NCBI GenBank assembly: GCA_017548275.1
Contig: JAFZAH010000011.1
Coordinates: 56,475-120,474 of the forward strand
Source: Prevotella sp.
Lineage (GTDB): Bacteria > Bacteroidota > Bacteroidia > Bacteroidales > Bacteroidaceae
Reading direction: 5' to 3'
Length of the DNA: 64,000 nucleotides
Position numbers and translations under genes: made by a program
In this document: piece after piece, positions 14,026 through 22,016 of the stretch
Layout of the letters: every line of letters begins with the position of its first letter
Position numbering within the stretch: position 1 is the stretch's first letter
Notes under the pieces: model-generated
What the model saw: only the letters and a program-made list of their open reading frames with translations
Told to the model about the DNA's origin: nothing
The model's database searches: none

Positions 14026-15363
14026 ATGAAAAAACTATATATCGAGACCTACGGTTGCCAAATGAACGTCGCCGACAGCGAGGTGGTGGCATCAGTGATG
14101 CAGATGGCAGGGTATGAGCCCTGTCAGACTGCCGAAGAAGCCGATGCCGTATTTCTCAACACCTGCTCGGTGCGTGAGAATGCCGAAAACAAGATTTACC
14201 ACCGGCTGGAGCAACTCAACAGTCTGAAAACGAAGAAAAAGAAAAGCAACCAGCCGCTCATTCTCGGTGTGCTGGGTTGTATGGCCGAACGGGTGAAGAA
14301 TGACCTGTTAGAAAACCATCATGCCGATCTGGTGGCGGGACCTGACGCTTACCTCAACCTGCCCGACCTCATCGCGCAGGCGGAACTGGGACAAAAGGCC
14401 ATCAACATCGAACTGTCAACAACCGAGACTTACCGCGATATCGTACCCCAACGTATCATGAGTAACCGCATCAGCGGATATGTGAGCATCATGCGTGGTT
14501 GCAACAATTTTTGCCACTACTGCATCGTGCCTTACACACGCGGACGGGAGCGCTCACGCGATATCGACAGCATCCTGCGTGAGGTGCGCGACCTGCGCGA
14601 CCGTGGATTCAAGGAGGTAACCCTACTCGGGCAGAATGTCAACTCATATAAGAGTACGGGGGGACAAGAGGGTGCAGACATTACTTTCCCGCTCTTGTTG
14701 CGGCGTGTGGCAGAGGAGGCGCCCGAGATGCGCATCCGTTTTACCACCTCACACCCGAAAGACATGAGCGACGAGACGCTGCACGTCATCGCCGAGATGC
14801 CCAACGTGTGCCGGCATATCCACCTGCCCGTACAGAGCGGCAGCGACCGCATTCTAAAACTCATGAACCGCAAATACACCCGTGAGTGGTATTTAGGCCG
14901 TGTGGAAGCCATCCGCCGCATCATCCCCGACTGCGGACTCTCGACCGACATTTTCGTGGGTTATCACAGTGAGACGGAGGAAGACCACCAACTGTCGCTC
15001 AGTCTGATGCACGAGGTGGGCTACGACTCGGCGTTTATGTTCAAATACAGCGAGCGACCCGGCACCTACGCCTCGAAACACCTGCCCGACAATGTGCCTG
15101 AAGAGGAGAAAATCCGCAGGTTGAACGAACTCATCGCCTTGCAGACCGAGATGTCGGCCGTCGCCAACAAGCGCGACGAAGGTAAGGTGTTCGACGTGTT
15201 GGTCGAAGGCTACAGCAAACGGTCGCGCGAACAACTCTGCGGGCGGACGGAGCAAAACAAGATGGTGGTGTTCGACAAGGGCAATCATCATCCAGGTGAT
15301 ACGGTCAAAGTGCGCATCATCGGCTCGACAAGTGCCACATTATTAGGAGAGGAGGTAGTATGA
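14026..15363 (+). CDS. miaB: tRNA-2-methylthio-N6-dimethylallyladenosine synthase
   Basis: 445 residues from ATG 14026 (MKKLYIETYGCQMN). N-terminal UPF0004 domain with Cys11, Cys47 and Cys85 for one 4Fe-4S cluster; radical-SAM core with Cys158, Cys162 and Cys165 in MRGCNNFCHYCIVPYTRG; C-terminal TRAM domain ending at the stop. Adds the methylthio group at A37 of tRNAs that read UNN codons, so it would act on several tRNAs of the array above. Stop overlaps the next start as ATGA. Confidence 0.96.
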   Translation: MKKLYIETYGCQMNVADSEVVASVMQMAGYEPCQTAEEADAVFLNTCSVRENAENKIYHRLEQLNSLKTKKKKSNQPLILGVLGCMAERVKNDLLENHHADLVAGPDAYLNLPDLIAQAELGQKAINIELSTTETYRDIVPQRIMSNRISGYVSIMRGCNNFCHYCIVPYTRGRERSRDIDSILREVRDLRDRGFKEVTLLGQNVNSYKSTGGQEGADITFPLLLRRVAEEAPEMRIRFTTSHPKDMSDETLHVIAEMPNVCRHIHLPVQSGSDRILKLMNRKYTREWYLGRVEAIRRIIPDCGLSTDIFVGYHSETEEDHQLSLSLMHEVGYDSAFMFKYSERPGTYASKHLPDNVPEEEKIRRLNELIALQTEMSAVANKRDEGKVFDVLVEGYSKRSREQLCGRTEQNKMVVFDKGNHHPGDTVKVRIIGSTSATLLGEEVV

Positions 15364-17189
15364 GAGAATTTTGGCAAGTGTTGAAGCGGTTCTTACCGCC
15401 CTATAAGAAATACCTGGTGTTGTCCGTGCTGTTCAACATCCTTTCGGCCGTGCTGAATATCTTCTCGTTCGCAACGCTGATACCCATCCTGCAAATCATC
15501 TTCCAGACCGATAAAGCAACCACAGCCACCCACCTGATGTCATGGAGCGACGGGTCGTTCAAAGATGTGCTCAGCAACAACGCCGATTACTACGTCAACC
15601 AACTCATAGGTAATGTGGGACCTACCACTACCCTGCTCATCATTGGATTGATATTGGCGTTTATGACGTTCCTGAAAACAGGTGCCTACTTCCTTTCGTC
15701 GGCCACTATCATCCCCATACGCACGGGTGTGGTGCGCGATATCCGCAACCAACTCTACCAGAAGATTAACTCCTTGCACTTAGGATTCTTCTCCGAGGAA
15801 CGGAAAGGCGACATCATCGCACGCATGAGTGGTGATGTGCAGGAGATAGAAACGTCCATTATGTCGTCACTCGACATGCTGTTCAAAAATCCCATCCTCA
15901 TCATCGCCTACTTCGCCACCTTGCTCCTCATCAGTTGGCAACTCACGCTCTTCACCCTCGCCGTGGTTCCCCTTATGGGTTGGTTCATGGGATTTGTGGG
16001 AAGAAAACTGAAACAGAAGTCCATCAAGGCGCAAGCACTTTGGAGCGACACCATGAGCCAGGTGGAAGAGACTCTCGGCGGACTGCGCATCATCAAAGCG
16101 TTCTGTGCTGAAGACAAAATGAACAAACGTTTCGATGAGGTGAACAGCGACTACCGCAACCACATCATGCGCGTGAACATCCGCCAACAAATGGCGCACC
16201 CCATGAGTGAGTTCCTCGGCACAGTGCTCATCGTCATCGTGCTGTGGTTCGGTGGCACACTGGTCATCAACAACGGTTCTCTCAGTGGCCCGACATTCAT
16301 CTATTACCTCGTCATCCTTTACAGTATCATCAACCCGCTGAAAGAGTTCTCAAAAGCCGGTTACAACATCCCCAAAGGACTGGCGTCGATGGAGCGCGTG
16401 GATAAGATACTCATGGCAGAAACTGCCATCACAGACCCGGAGAACCCCAAGACTATCGACGGGTTTAACCATCAGATAGAGTTCCGTCACGTGTCATTCC
16501 GCTATGGTGAACAATGGGTGCTGCGCGACATCAACCTCGTCATACCTAAAGGCAAGACCATCGCACTCGTGGGACAGAGCGGCAGCGGCAAATCCACGCT
16601 CGTCGACCTCATCCCGCGTTACTACGACACGGTGGAGGGAGATATCCTCATCGACGGCATCAACGTGAAAGACCTGCGGTTGCACGACCTGCGCGCGCTC
16701 ATCGGCAATGTCAACCAGGAGTCGATTCTCTTCAATGACACATTCTTCAAAAACATCGCCTTCGGGGTGGAGAATGCCACGCAGGAACAGGTGGAAGAGG
16801 CGGCTCACATCGCCAACGCACACGAGTTTATCATGGCCTCGGAAAAAGGGTATGAGACATCAGTAGGCGACCGGGGCGGACGACTCTCGGGCGGTCAGCG
16901 CCAACGTGTGAGCATCGCACGCGCCATCCTCAAAAACCCGCCCATCCTCATCCTCGATGAGGCCACATCGGCACTCGACACCGAGAGTGAGCGGTTGGTG
17001 CAAGACGCGCTGGAACGGCTGATGAAGACACGCACCACCGTGGCCATCGCCCACCGGCTCTCTACCATCAAGAACGCCGACGAAATCTGCGTATTACACG
17101 AAGGTCAAATTGTGGAGCGCGGCTCGCACGATGAACTCCTCGCCGCCGACGGCTATTACAAAAAACTGCATGACATGCAGCAAGTATAA
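15360..17189 (+). CDS. MsbA-like ABC exporter (fused permease and ATPase)
   Basis: 609 residues. Residues 1-330 hold six predicted membrane helices of a type I exporter; the ATPase domain has GQSGSGKST (about 405-413), LSGGQRQR (about 509) and ILILDEATSALD (about 530). One-polypeptide half-transporters of this kind flip lipid A (MsbA), drugs or peptides; upstream linkage to miaB and downstream linkage to a lipid A acyltransferase favour lipid export, but this is inference. Overlaps miaB by four bases. Confidence 0.88.
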   Translation: MREFWQVLKRFLPPYKKYLVLSVLFNILSAVLNIFSFATLIPILQIIFQTDKATTATHLMSWSDGSFKDVLSNNADYYVNQLIGNVGPTTTLLIIGLILAFMTFLKTGAYFLSSATIIPIRTGVVRDIRNQLYQKINSLHLGFFSEERKGDIIARMSGDVQEIETSIMSSLDMLFKNPILIIAYFATLLLISWQLTLFTLAVVPLMGWFMGFVGRKLKQKSIKAQALWSDTMSQVEETLGGLRIIKAFCAEDKMNKRFDEVNSDYRNHIMRVNIRQQMAHPMSEFLGTVLIVIVLWFGGTLVINNGSLSGPTFIYYLVILYSIINPLKEFSKAGYNIPKGLASMERVDKILMAETAITDPENPKTIDGFNHQIEFRHVSFRYGEQWVLRDINLVIPKGKTIALVGQSGSGKSTLVDLIPRYYDTVEGDILIDGINVKDLRLHDLRALIGNVNQESILFNDTFFKNIAFGVENATQEQVEEAAHIANAHEFIMASEKGYETSVGDRGGRLSGGQRQRVSIARAILKNPPILILDEATSALDTESERLVQDALERLMKTRTTVAIAHRLSTIKNADEICVLHEGQIVERGSHDELLAADGYYKKLHDMQQV

Positions 17190-17232
17190 CCGTAAGGGGC
17201 AAGGAGCAAGGGGCAAGAGATTACTCCACGTT

Positions 17233-17339
17233 TGTAGGGGCGGTGCCCCCATGCCCGCCCGCACGAGCGAAGCGAGTTAAACTTATGAATTGAACGGCCT
17301 GATGGCCATATGGGCGGGCACGGGGGCGCCGCCCCTACA
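17233..17339. repeat. Imperfect 28-bp inverted repeat, MITE-like element
   Basis: TGTAGGGGCGGTGCCCCC... (17233-17260) is the inverse of ...GGGGGCGCCGCCCCTACA (17312-17339) with two differences, around a 51-bp centre. It lies in the 294-base gap between the exporter and the acyltransferase. The gap also carries GGGGCAAGGAGCAAG repeats on both sides of the element. No transposase is present. Confidence 0.75.
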
Positions 17340-17483
17340 GGAGCAAGGAGCAAGAGGCAAGGGGCAAGAGATTACTTCGCTAATAGAACACTAAACCCTA
17401 ACCCCTCTACCCTAAACCTTTAGAGCAGTATTGTCCAAACTCCCACCAAACGACCAAACCACCGAACCACCAAACGACCAAAA

Positions 17484-18416
17484 ATGTATTACATTCTCTA
17501 CGGCATCTGTTATCTCATCTCGTTGCTCCCTTATAGGGCGCTATACGTGTTGTCCGACGGGTTTTACCTGTTGGTCTACCGGCTGGTGGGATACCGTAAA
17601 AAGGTGGTGCGGAAGAACTTGGCAGCGGCCTTCCCCGAGAAAGACGACAAGGAGAGAAAACAAGTCGAGAAACGTTTCTATCACTTCCTCTGCGACTATT
17701 TTGTGGAGACGTTGAAACTGCTCTCTGTGAGCGACAAGACGCTGAGGCGCCATTTTGAGATTATCGGCTTAGATCAAGTGGAACAATGCTTTGCAGAAGG
17801 ACAGTCATGCGCAGGTTTCCTCGGGCATTACTGCAACTGGGAATACGACTCTACTACCCAGATAGCATTTAAACGTTTCCCCGATGCTGTCACGGGACTC
17901 ATCTATCATCCGCTCTACAACAAAGCCATGGACCGGCTGTTCCTCAAACTGAGAAGCAACAAGGGCGGCACCTGCATCCCGAAAAACGATATCCTGCGCT
18001 ACCTCGTCAAATACCGTCAAGAGAAGAAAATGACCCTCTTCGGATATATTGCCGACCAGTCGCCCAAATGGGAGAACATACACCTCTGGCTGAACTTCCT
18101 CAACCAGGAGACCCCCGTTTTCACCGGTGCGGAGCGCATCGCAAGGAAGATGAACAACGCCGTATTCTACGTGAGAATGACACGGCCACATCGCGGTAAA
18201 TATGTCGTCAATTACCAACTGATGACCCGCAACCCGAAAGACATGGAGGAGCACGAACTGACCCGGCAATTCTTCCAATTGTTAGAAGAAGACATCCGCC
18301 GTGAACCCCACCTCTACCTCTGGACGCATGACCGTTGGAAACGCACTCACGAGGAATTCGACCGCCGCTTCAAGGTGGAAAACGGAAAGGTGCTGAAGAG
18401 GGAACAACCGACATAA
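17484..18416 (+). CDS. LpxL/HtrB-like lipid A acyltransferase
   Basis: 310 residues. One N-terminal membrane segment (ILYGICYLISLLPYRALYVLSDG), then the H-x4-E catalytic motif in GHYCNWE (His115, Glu120) and a later YIADQSPKW. This is the lysophospholipid/lipid A acyltransferase family that adds secondary acyl chains to lipid A using acyl-ACP at the inner membrane. Length is normal (about 300). Precise acyl position cannot be told. Confidence 0.88.
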   Translation: MYYILYGICYLISLLPYRALYVLSDGFYLLVYRLVGYRKKVVRKNLAAAFPEKDDKERKQVEKRFYHFLCDYFVETLKLLSVSDKTLRRHFEIIGLDQVEQCFAEGQSCAGFLGHYCNWEYDSTTQIAFKRFPDAVTGLIYHPLYNKAMDRLFLKLRSNKGGTCIPKNDILRYLVKYRQEKKMTLFGYIADQSPKWENIHLWLNFLNQETPVFTGAERIARKMNNAVFYVRMTRPHRGKYVVNYQLMTRNPKDMEEHELTRQFFQLLEEDIRREPHLYLWTHDRWKRTHEEFDRRFKVENGKVLKREQPT

Positions 18417-18546
18417 AAACACAAGACAATTCAGACATAAGGACATAAGATCAATATTATTATTGACAAAATACAAGTTTTTTTAGACATAAAGTTTTCC
18501 CATTCGGAAAACTGCTAATTAATTTGCGTTTTCCCCTATTTATTTG

Positions 18547-18554
18547 TATCTTTG
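18547..18554 (+). promoter_or_regulatory. -7 element of the GT4 gene
   Basis: TATCTTTG about 18 bases before the proposed start at 18572. Confidence 0.65.
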
Positions 18555-18571
18555 TACCTTGAAATCACTCA

Positions 18572-19705
18572 TTGCGTGTGAATATAGGATTCGACGCTAA
18601 ACGTATCGTCCGCAACGGCTCTGGACTGGGCAACTACGGACGCACATTGGTCAACGACCTCGCCGAGATTGTTGACCAGGATATCATGCTCTCTTTGTAT
18701 GCTCCCGACGAAGGGCGTGAACCATTGCGGGCGCAGGTGAAAGTCTCCGAACGCATCCGGTTTGTCTATCCCGAAAACAAACGGTTGAAAGCCCTCTGGC
18801 GCAGCCGTGGCATCGTCCGTGATTTGCTGCGCGACCGTATCGACATCTATCACGGACTTTCGGGTGAATTGCCCATGGGCATCCGTAAGTCGGGCATCAA
18901 GAGTGTGGTCACCATCCACGACCTCATCTTCATGCGCCATCCTGAGTATTATCATTGGTGGGACGCGAAGATTTACGCCGCCAAATTTCATAAGACGGTG
19001 AAGGAGGCCGACCGCATCATCGCCATCAGCGAACGTACCAAGCGCGACATCATCGAACTGGGCGGAGTCGACCCCGACATCATCGACGTGGTGTATCAGA
19101 GTTGCGGGTCATATTTCAAAAATGCCGCCAACGACAACAAGAAACAAGAGGTGAACGCACGCTATCTCTTGCCACCCAGATACATTATCAACGTGGGCAC
19201 CATCGAGGAACGGAAAAACATCCTCCTCGCGGTGAAAGCCATGGAACAGTTGCCCGAAGACCTGTCATTGGTCATTGTCGGTCGCAGCACCCCCTATACC
19301 GAACAAGTGAAACAATATGTGGATGAGCACCGTCTGGGCGGCAGGATCCTCTTCCTTCACAACGTGACGAATGCCGACCTGCCCGCCATCTATCAAATGG
19401 CTGAAGCATGTGTCTATCCCTCCCGCTACGAGGGTTTCGGCATACCCGTCATCGAGGCCATACAAAGCGGACTGCCCGTGGTGGCGTGTACCGGCAGTTG
19501 TCTGGAAGAGGCCGGCGGACCTGACAACATCTATGTCGGTCCCGACGATGTGGAGGGCATGGCACAAGGCATTCTGCAACTGGTGAAAGGTGCGGAAGGC
19601 CGCGTACAACGTATCTTGCGGGCGCAAGAATACATCCGCCGTTTCGAGGGTAACAACGTGGCTGAACAGGTGTTGGGCGTGTATCGTAAAGTGATAGGGT
19701 CGTGA
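18572..19705 (+). CDS. Glycosyltransferase family 4
   Basis: 377 residues starting with TTG 18572 (GTG 18578 is an alternative; no ATG fits). The N-terminal half has the acceptor-binding loop GSGLGNYGRTL, the middle VTIHDLIFMRHPEYY, and the C-terminal half YIINVGTIEERKN and SRYEGFGIPVIEAIQSGLPVVA, the EX7E-type donor-binding element of GT4 enzymes. Retaining transfer of a sugar from a nucleotide donor, here probably in LPS or capsule assembly. Followed closely by the LPS-kinase gene. Confidence 0.88.
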   Translation: MRVNIGFDAKRIVRNGSGLGNYGRTLVNDLAEIVDQDIMLSLYAPDEGREPLRAQVKVSERIRFVYPENKRLKALWRSRGIVRDLLRDRIDIYHGLSGELPMGIRKSGIKSVVTIHDLIFMRHPEYYHWWDAKIYAAKFHKTVKEADRIIAISERTKRDIIELGGVDPDIIDVVYQSCGSYFKNAANDNKKQEVNARYLLPPRYIINVGTIEERKNILLAVKAMEQLPEDLSLVIVGRSTPYTEQVKQYVDEHRLGGRILFLHNVTNADLPAIYQMAEACVYPSRYEGFGIPVIEAIQSGLPVVACTGSCLEEAGGPDNIYVGPDDVEGMAQGILQLVKGAEGRVQRILRAQEYIRRFEGNNVAEQVLGVYRKVIGS

Positions 19706-19723
19706 GGTAGAACATTGTTTGCT

Positions 19724-20479
19724 ATGAGAAATATCAGGGTCAATCCCAAATACGAGCATCTGCGGGAATTCATCTATCTCTTGCCGGAGAAGATGGACAA
19801 CGAGGGCACATATATCTACGGCGGACGGCGCAACCTGATAAAGTTGTTCGTCGCCCCCGACGGCACGCGGCTCAATGTGAAACGCTACAAGAAACCCGTT
19901 TTCCCCAGCAATATCGTCTATTCCACGGGCATCAGGAAACCCAAAGGCATACGTGCCTACACCTACCCCGCCCTGCTGTTGGAAAAAGGCATAGAAACCC
20001 CTGAGGCCGTGGCGTATATCGAAGACCGGAAAGGCGGTCTGCTGCGCCATTCCTGGTTCATCAGCATCCAATGCCCCTACACCCACCTGCTCTATGAGAT
20101 GGGCCATGCCGCCGAGGAGGAGTATGCGCCACTGGCAATGGCTTTGGCAGCCTATACGGCACACATGCACGACCAGCAGGTGCTCCATCTTGACTTCTCG
20201 CCGGGAAATGTGTTGTGGGAGAAAACCGACGGGCAATACCATTTCTCTATCGTCGATATCAACCGCATGCGTTTCGGAGAGGTGCCGATGGAGGACGGCA
20301 GCCGCAGTTTCGCCCGGTTGTGGGGACCGAAGCATTTCCTTCAACTCCTTGTCCGCGAATATGCCCGTCTGCGCGCATTTAACCCCGACGACGCCGAGCA
20401 ATGTCTCATGGACGAGCGCAAACGATTTTGGGCTCACTACCAGAAAAAGCGCGAGATGGAATTTGAGTTGGAGTTGTAG
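19724..20479 (+). CDS. Lipopolysaccharide kinase (InaA/WaaP-like)
   Basis: 251 residues from ATG 19724 (MRNIRVNPKYEHL). Protein-kinase-like fold: LNVKRYKKP supplies the ATP-binding lysine, HLDFSPGNVLW the catalytic loop (Asp in HLD, Asn in GN) and FSIVDINRMRF the metal-binding Asp. This matches the Kdo/heptose kinase family that phosphorylates the inner core of LPS. It lies 18 bases downstream of the GT4 gene, probably in one transcript. Confidence 0.82.
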   Translation: MRNIRVNPKYEHLREFIYLLPEKMDNEGTYIYGGRRNLIKLFVAPDGTRLNVKRYKKPVFPSNIVYSTGIRKPKGIRAYTYPALLLEKGIETPEAVAYIEDRKGGLLRHSWFISIQCPYTHLLYEMGHAAEEEYAPLAMALAAYTAHMHDQQVLHLDFSPGNVLWEKTDGQYHFSIVDINRMRFGEVPMEDGSRSFARLWGPKHFLQLLVREYARLRAFNPDDAEQCLMDERKRFWAHYQKKREMEFELEL

Positions 20480-20616
20480 TACCTGCTCTCACACCCACCC
20501 TATCCCTCCCAAGGGAGGGGACCGGTAAAGGGGACAAGGTTACCACAGAGGTGAGTGGTTGGAGGTGAGAGGTCAAAAAAAACGGTTTTCGTACATCATA
20601 TTTCATAATTATTCCC

Positions 20617-20624
20617 TACCTTTA
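20617..20624 (+). promoter_or_regulatory. Possible -7 element upstream of the aminotransferase
   Basis: TACCTTTA (one mismatch to TAnnTTTG), 26 bases before ATG 20650. Confidence 0.4.
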
Positions 20625-20649
20625 CACCCGAAAAAACAATATCGCTATC

Positions 20650-21759
20650 ATGATACGACTATCAAAATCTGTAGTGGGAAAAGCCGAGGCCGAGGCCGTG
20701 GCGCATATCATCGAAGATATAGGCTATCTGGGCATGGGCGAGACGGTGGGCCAGTTTGAGCGCGCATTGGAGGAATATATCGGCGGCGGACGGCGCTGTG
20801 TGTGTGTCAACAGCGGCACGGCGGCGCTCCATCTTGCCGTACAAGCCGTGACCGACCCGGGCGATGAGGTGCTTGTGCCTTCGTTCACCTTCGTGGCCTC
20901 GATGCAAGCCATCACGGGTGCCGGCTGCGTGCCCGTATGCTGCGACATCAACCCCGACACCTTGACACTTGACCTGGCAGATGCTGAGCGGCGCATCACG
21001 CCCAAGACCAAAGCCATGATGCCCGTGTATTATGGCAGCAACTGCGTCATGGCCACACAGTATCAGGAGTTTGCCCGCAAACACGGTCTGCGACTCGTGG
21101 AAGATGCCGCCCACTCCTTTGGTTGCACCTGCGACGGACAGAAAATCGGCTCGACAGGCGATGTGGTCTGCTTCAGTTTCGACGGCATCAAGAACATCAC
21201 CTCGGGCGAGGGCGGCGCCATCTTCACCGCCGATGACGATGTGTATCAACAAGTAAGTGATGCCCGGTTGCTCGGTGTGCAGAAAGACTCGGAGAAGCGC
21301 TATGCGGGCAAACGCAGTTGGACATTCGACGTCATTGACCAAGGTTACCGCTACCATATGAGCAACATCTTCGCCGCCATCGGTCTGGTGCAACTGTCGC
21401 GTTTCGAGCGGGAGTTTGCCCCCAAGCGCCGCGAGATAGCCATAGAATACACCCGCCGGTTGAAAGACAATCCCGATGTGCGTCTCATCCCCATGGATTA
21501 TGAGCATGACATCGTGCCCCATATCTTCCCCTTGGAGATACTCAACGGCAAGCGGCACTTGGTGGAACAGGCGTTCAAAGAGCACGACATCCAATACGGT
21601 ATCCAATACTTCCCCAACCACCTGCTCACATATTTCAAGAGCGGATACCCATTGCCAGTGACCGAGGATGTGTACGAGAAAATCATCTCCATACCGATGC
21701 ACCCCGAACTGACCGAGGCCGACATCCAACTCATCTGCGACACGATTAATCAAATATAA
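20650..21759 (+). CDS. DegT/DnrJ/EryC1-family sugar aminotransferase
   Basis: 369 residues. PLP-dependent fold I: VNSGTAALHLAV binds the phosphate, VEDAAHSFG holds the Asp facing the pyridine nitrogen, and FSFDGIKNITSGEGG carries the Schiff-base Lys181. Family members aminate keto-sugars of nucleotide-linked intermediates for LPS or capsule. The downstream 257 bases (21760-22016) contain no gene; they show only AACGGATTT/ACGAATTT-type short repeats. Confidence 0.92.
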   Translation: MIRLSKSVVGKAEAEAVAHIIEDIGYLGMGETVGQFERALEEYIGGGRRCVCVNSGTAALHLAVQAVTDPGDEVLVPSFTFVASMQAITGAGCVPVCCDINPDTLTLDLADAERRITPKTKAMMPVYYGSNCVMATQYQEFARKHGLRLVEDAAHSFGCTCDGQKIGSTGDVVCFSFDGIKNITSGEGGAIFTADDDVYQQVSDARLLGVQKDSEKRYAGKRSWTFDVIDQGYRYHMSNIFAAIGLVQLSRFEREFAPKRREIAIEYTRRLKDNPDVRLIPMDYEHDIVPHIFPLEILNGKRHLVEQAFKEHDIQYGIQYFPNHLLTYFKSGYPLPVTEDVYEKIISIPMHPELTEADIQLICDTINQI

Positions 21760-22016
21760 CCCCTAGGACTCCCAAGATTCTTTGACTACAAATGCGGATT
21801 ATTTCTTTAACAACGGATTTAACGAATTAAACGGATTTCTTCAATCACTTCAACTACGAATTTCACGAGATTTGACTTCCGCTTTGCACGTCGACCTTTG
21901 GTTGTCGAAGAACCACTGACCTAAAGGAAAGTGTATACAAAAAACAACTGATTACACGGATTTCACCATTACGAGATTAGCGCATTAACGTCTTCACACC
22001 TCAACTCCATAGAAAG

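Noticed and set aside
20662-21753. Long minus-strand frame opposite the DegT gene
   Set aside because: Composition mirror of a GC-rich coding strand; the plus-strand protein has full family motifs. The same applies to antisense frames over cysS, the CoA-transferase, fabF and rnr.
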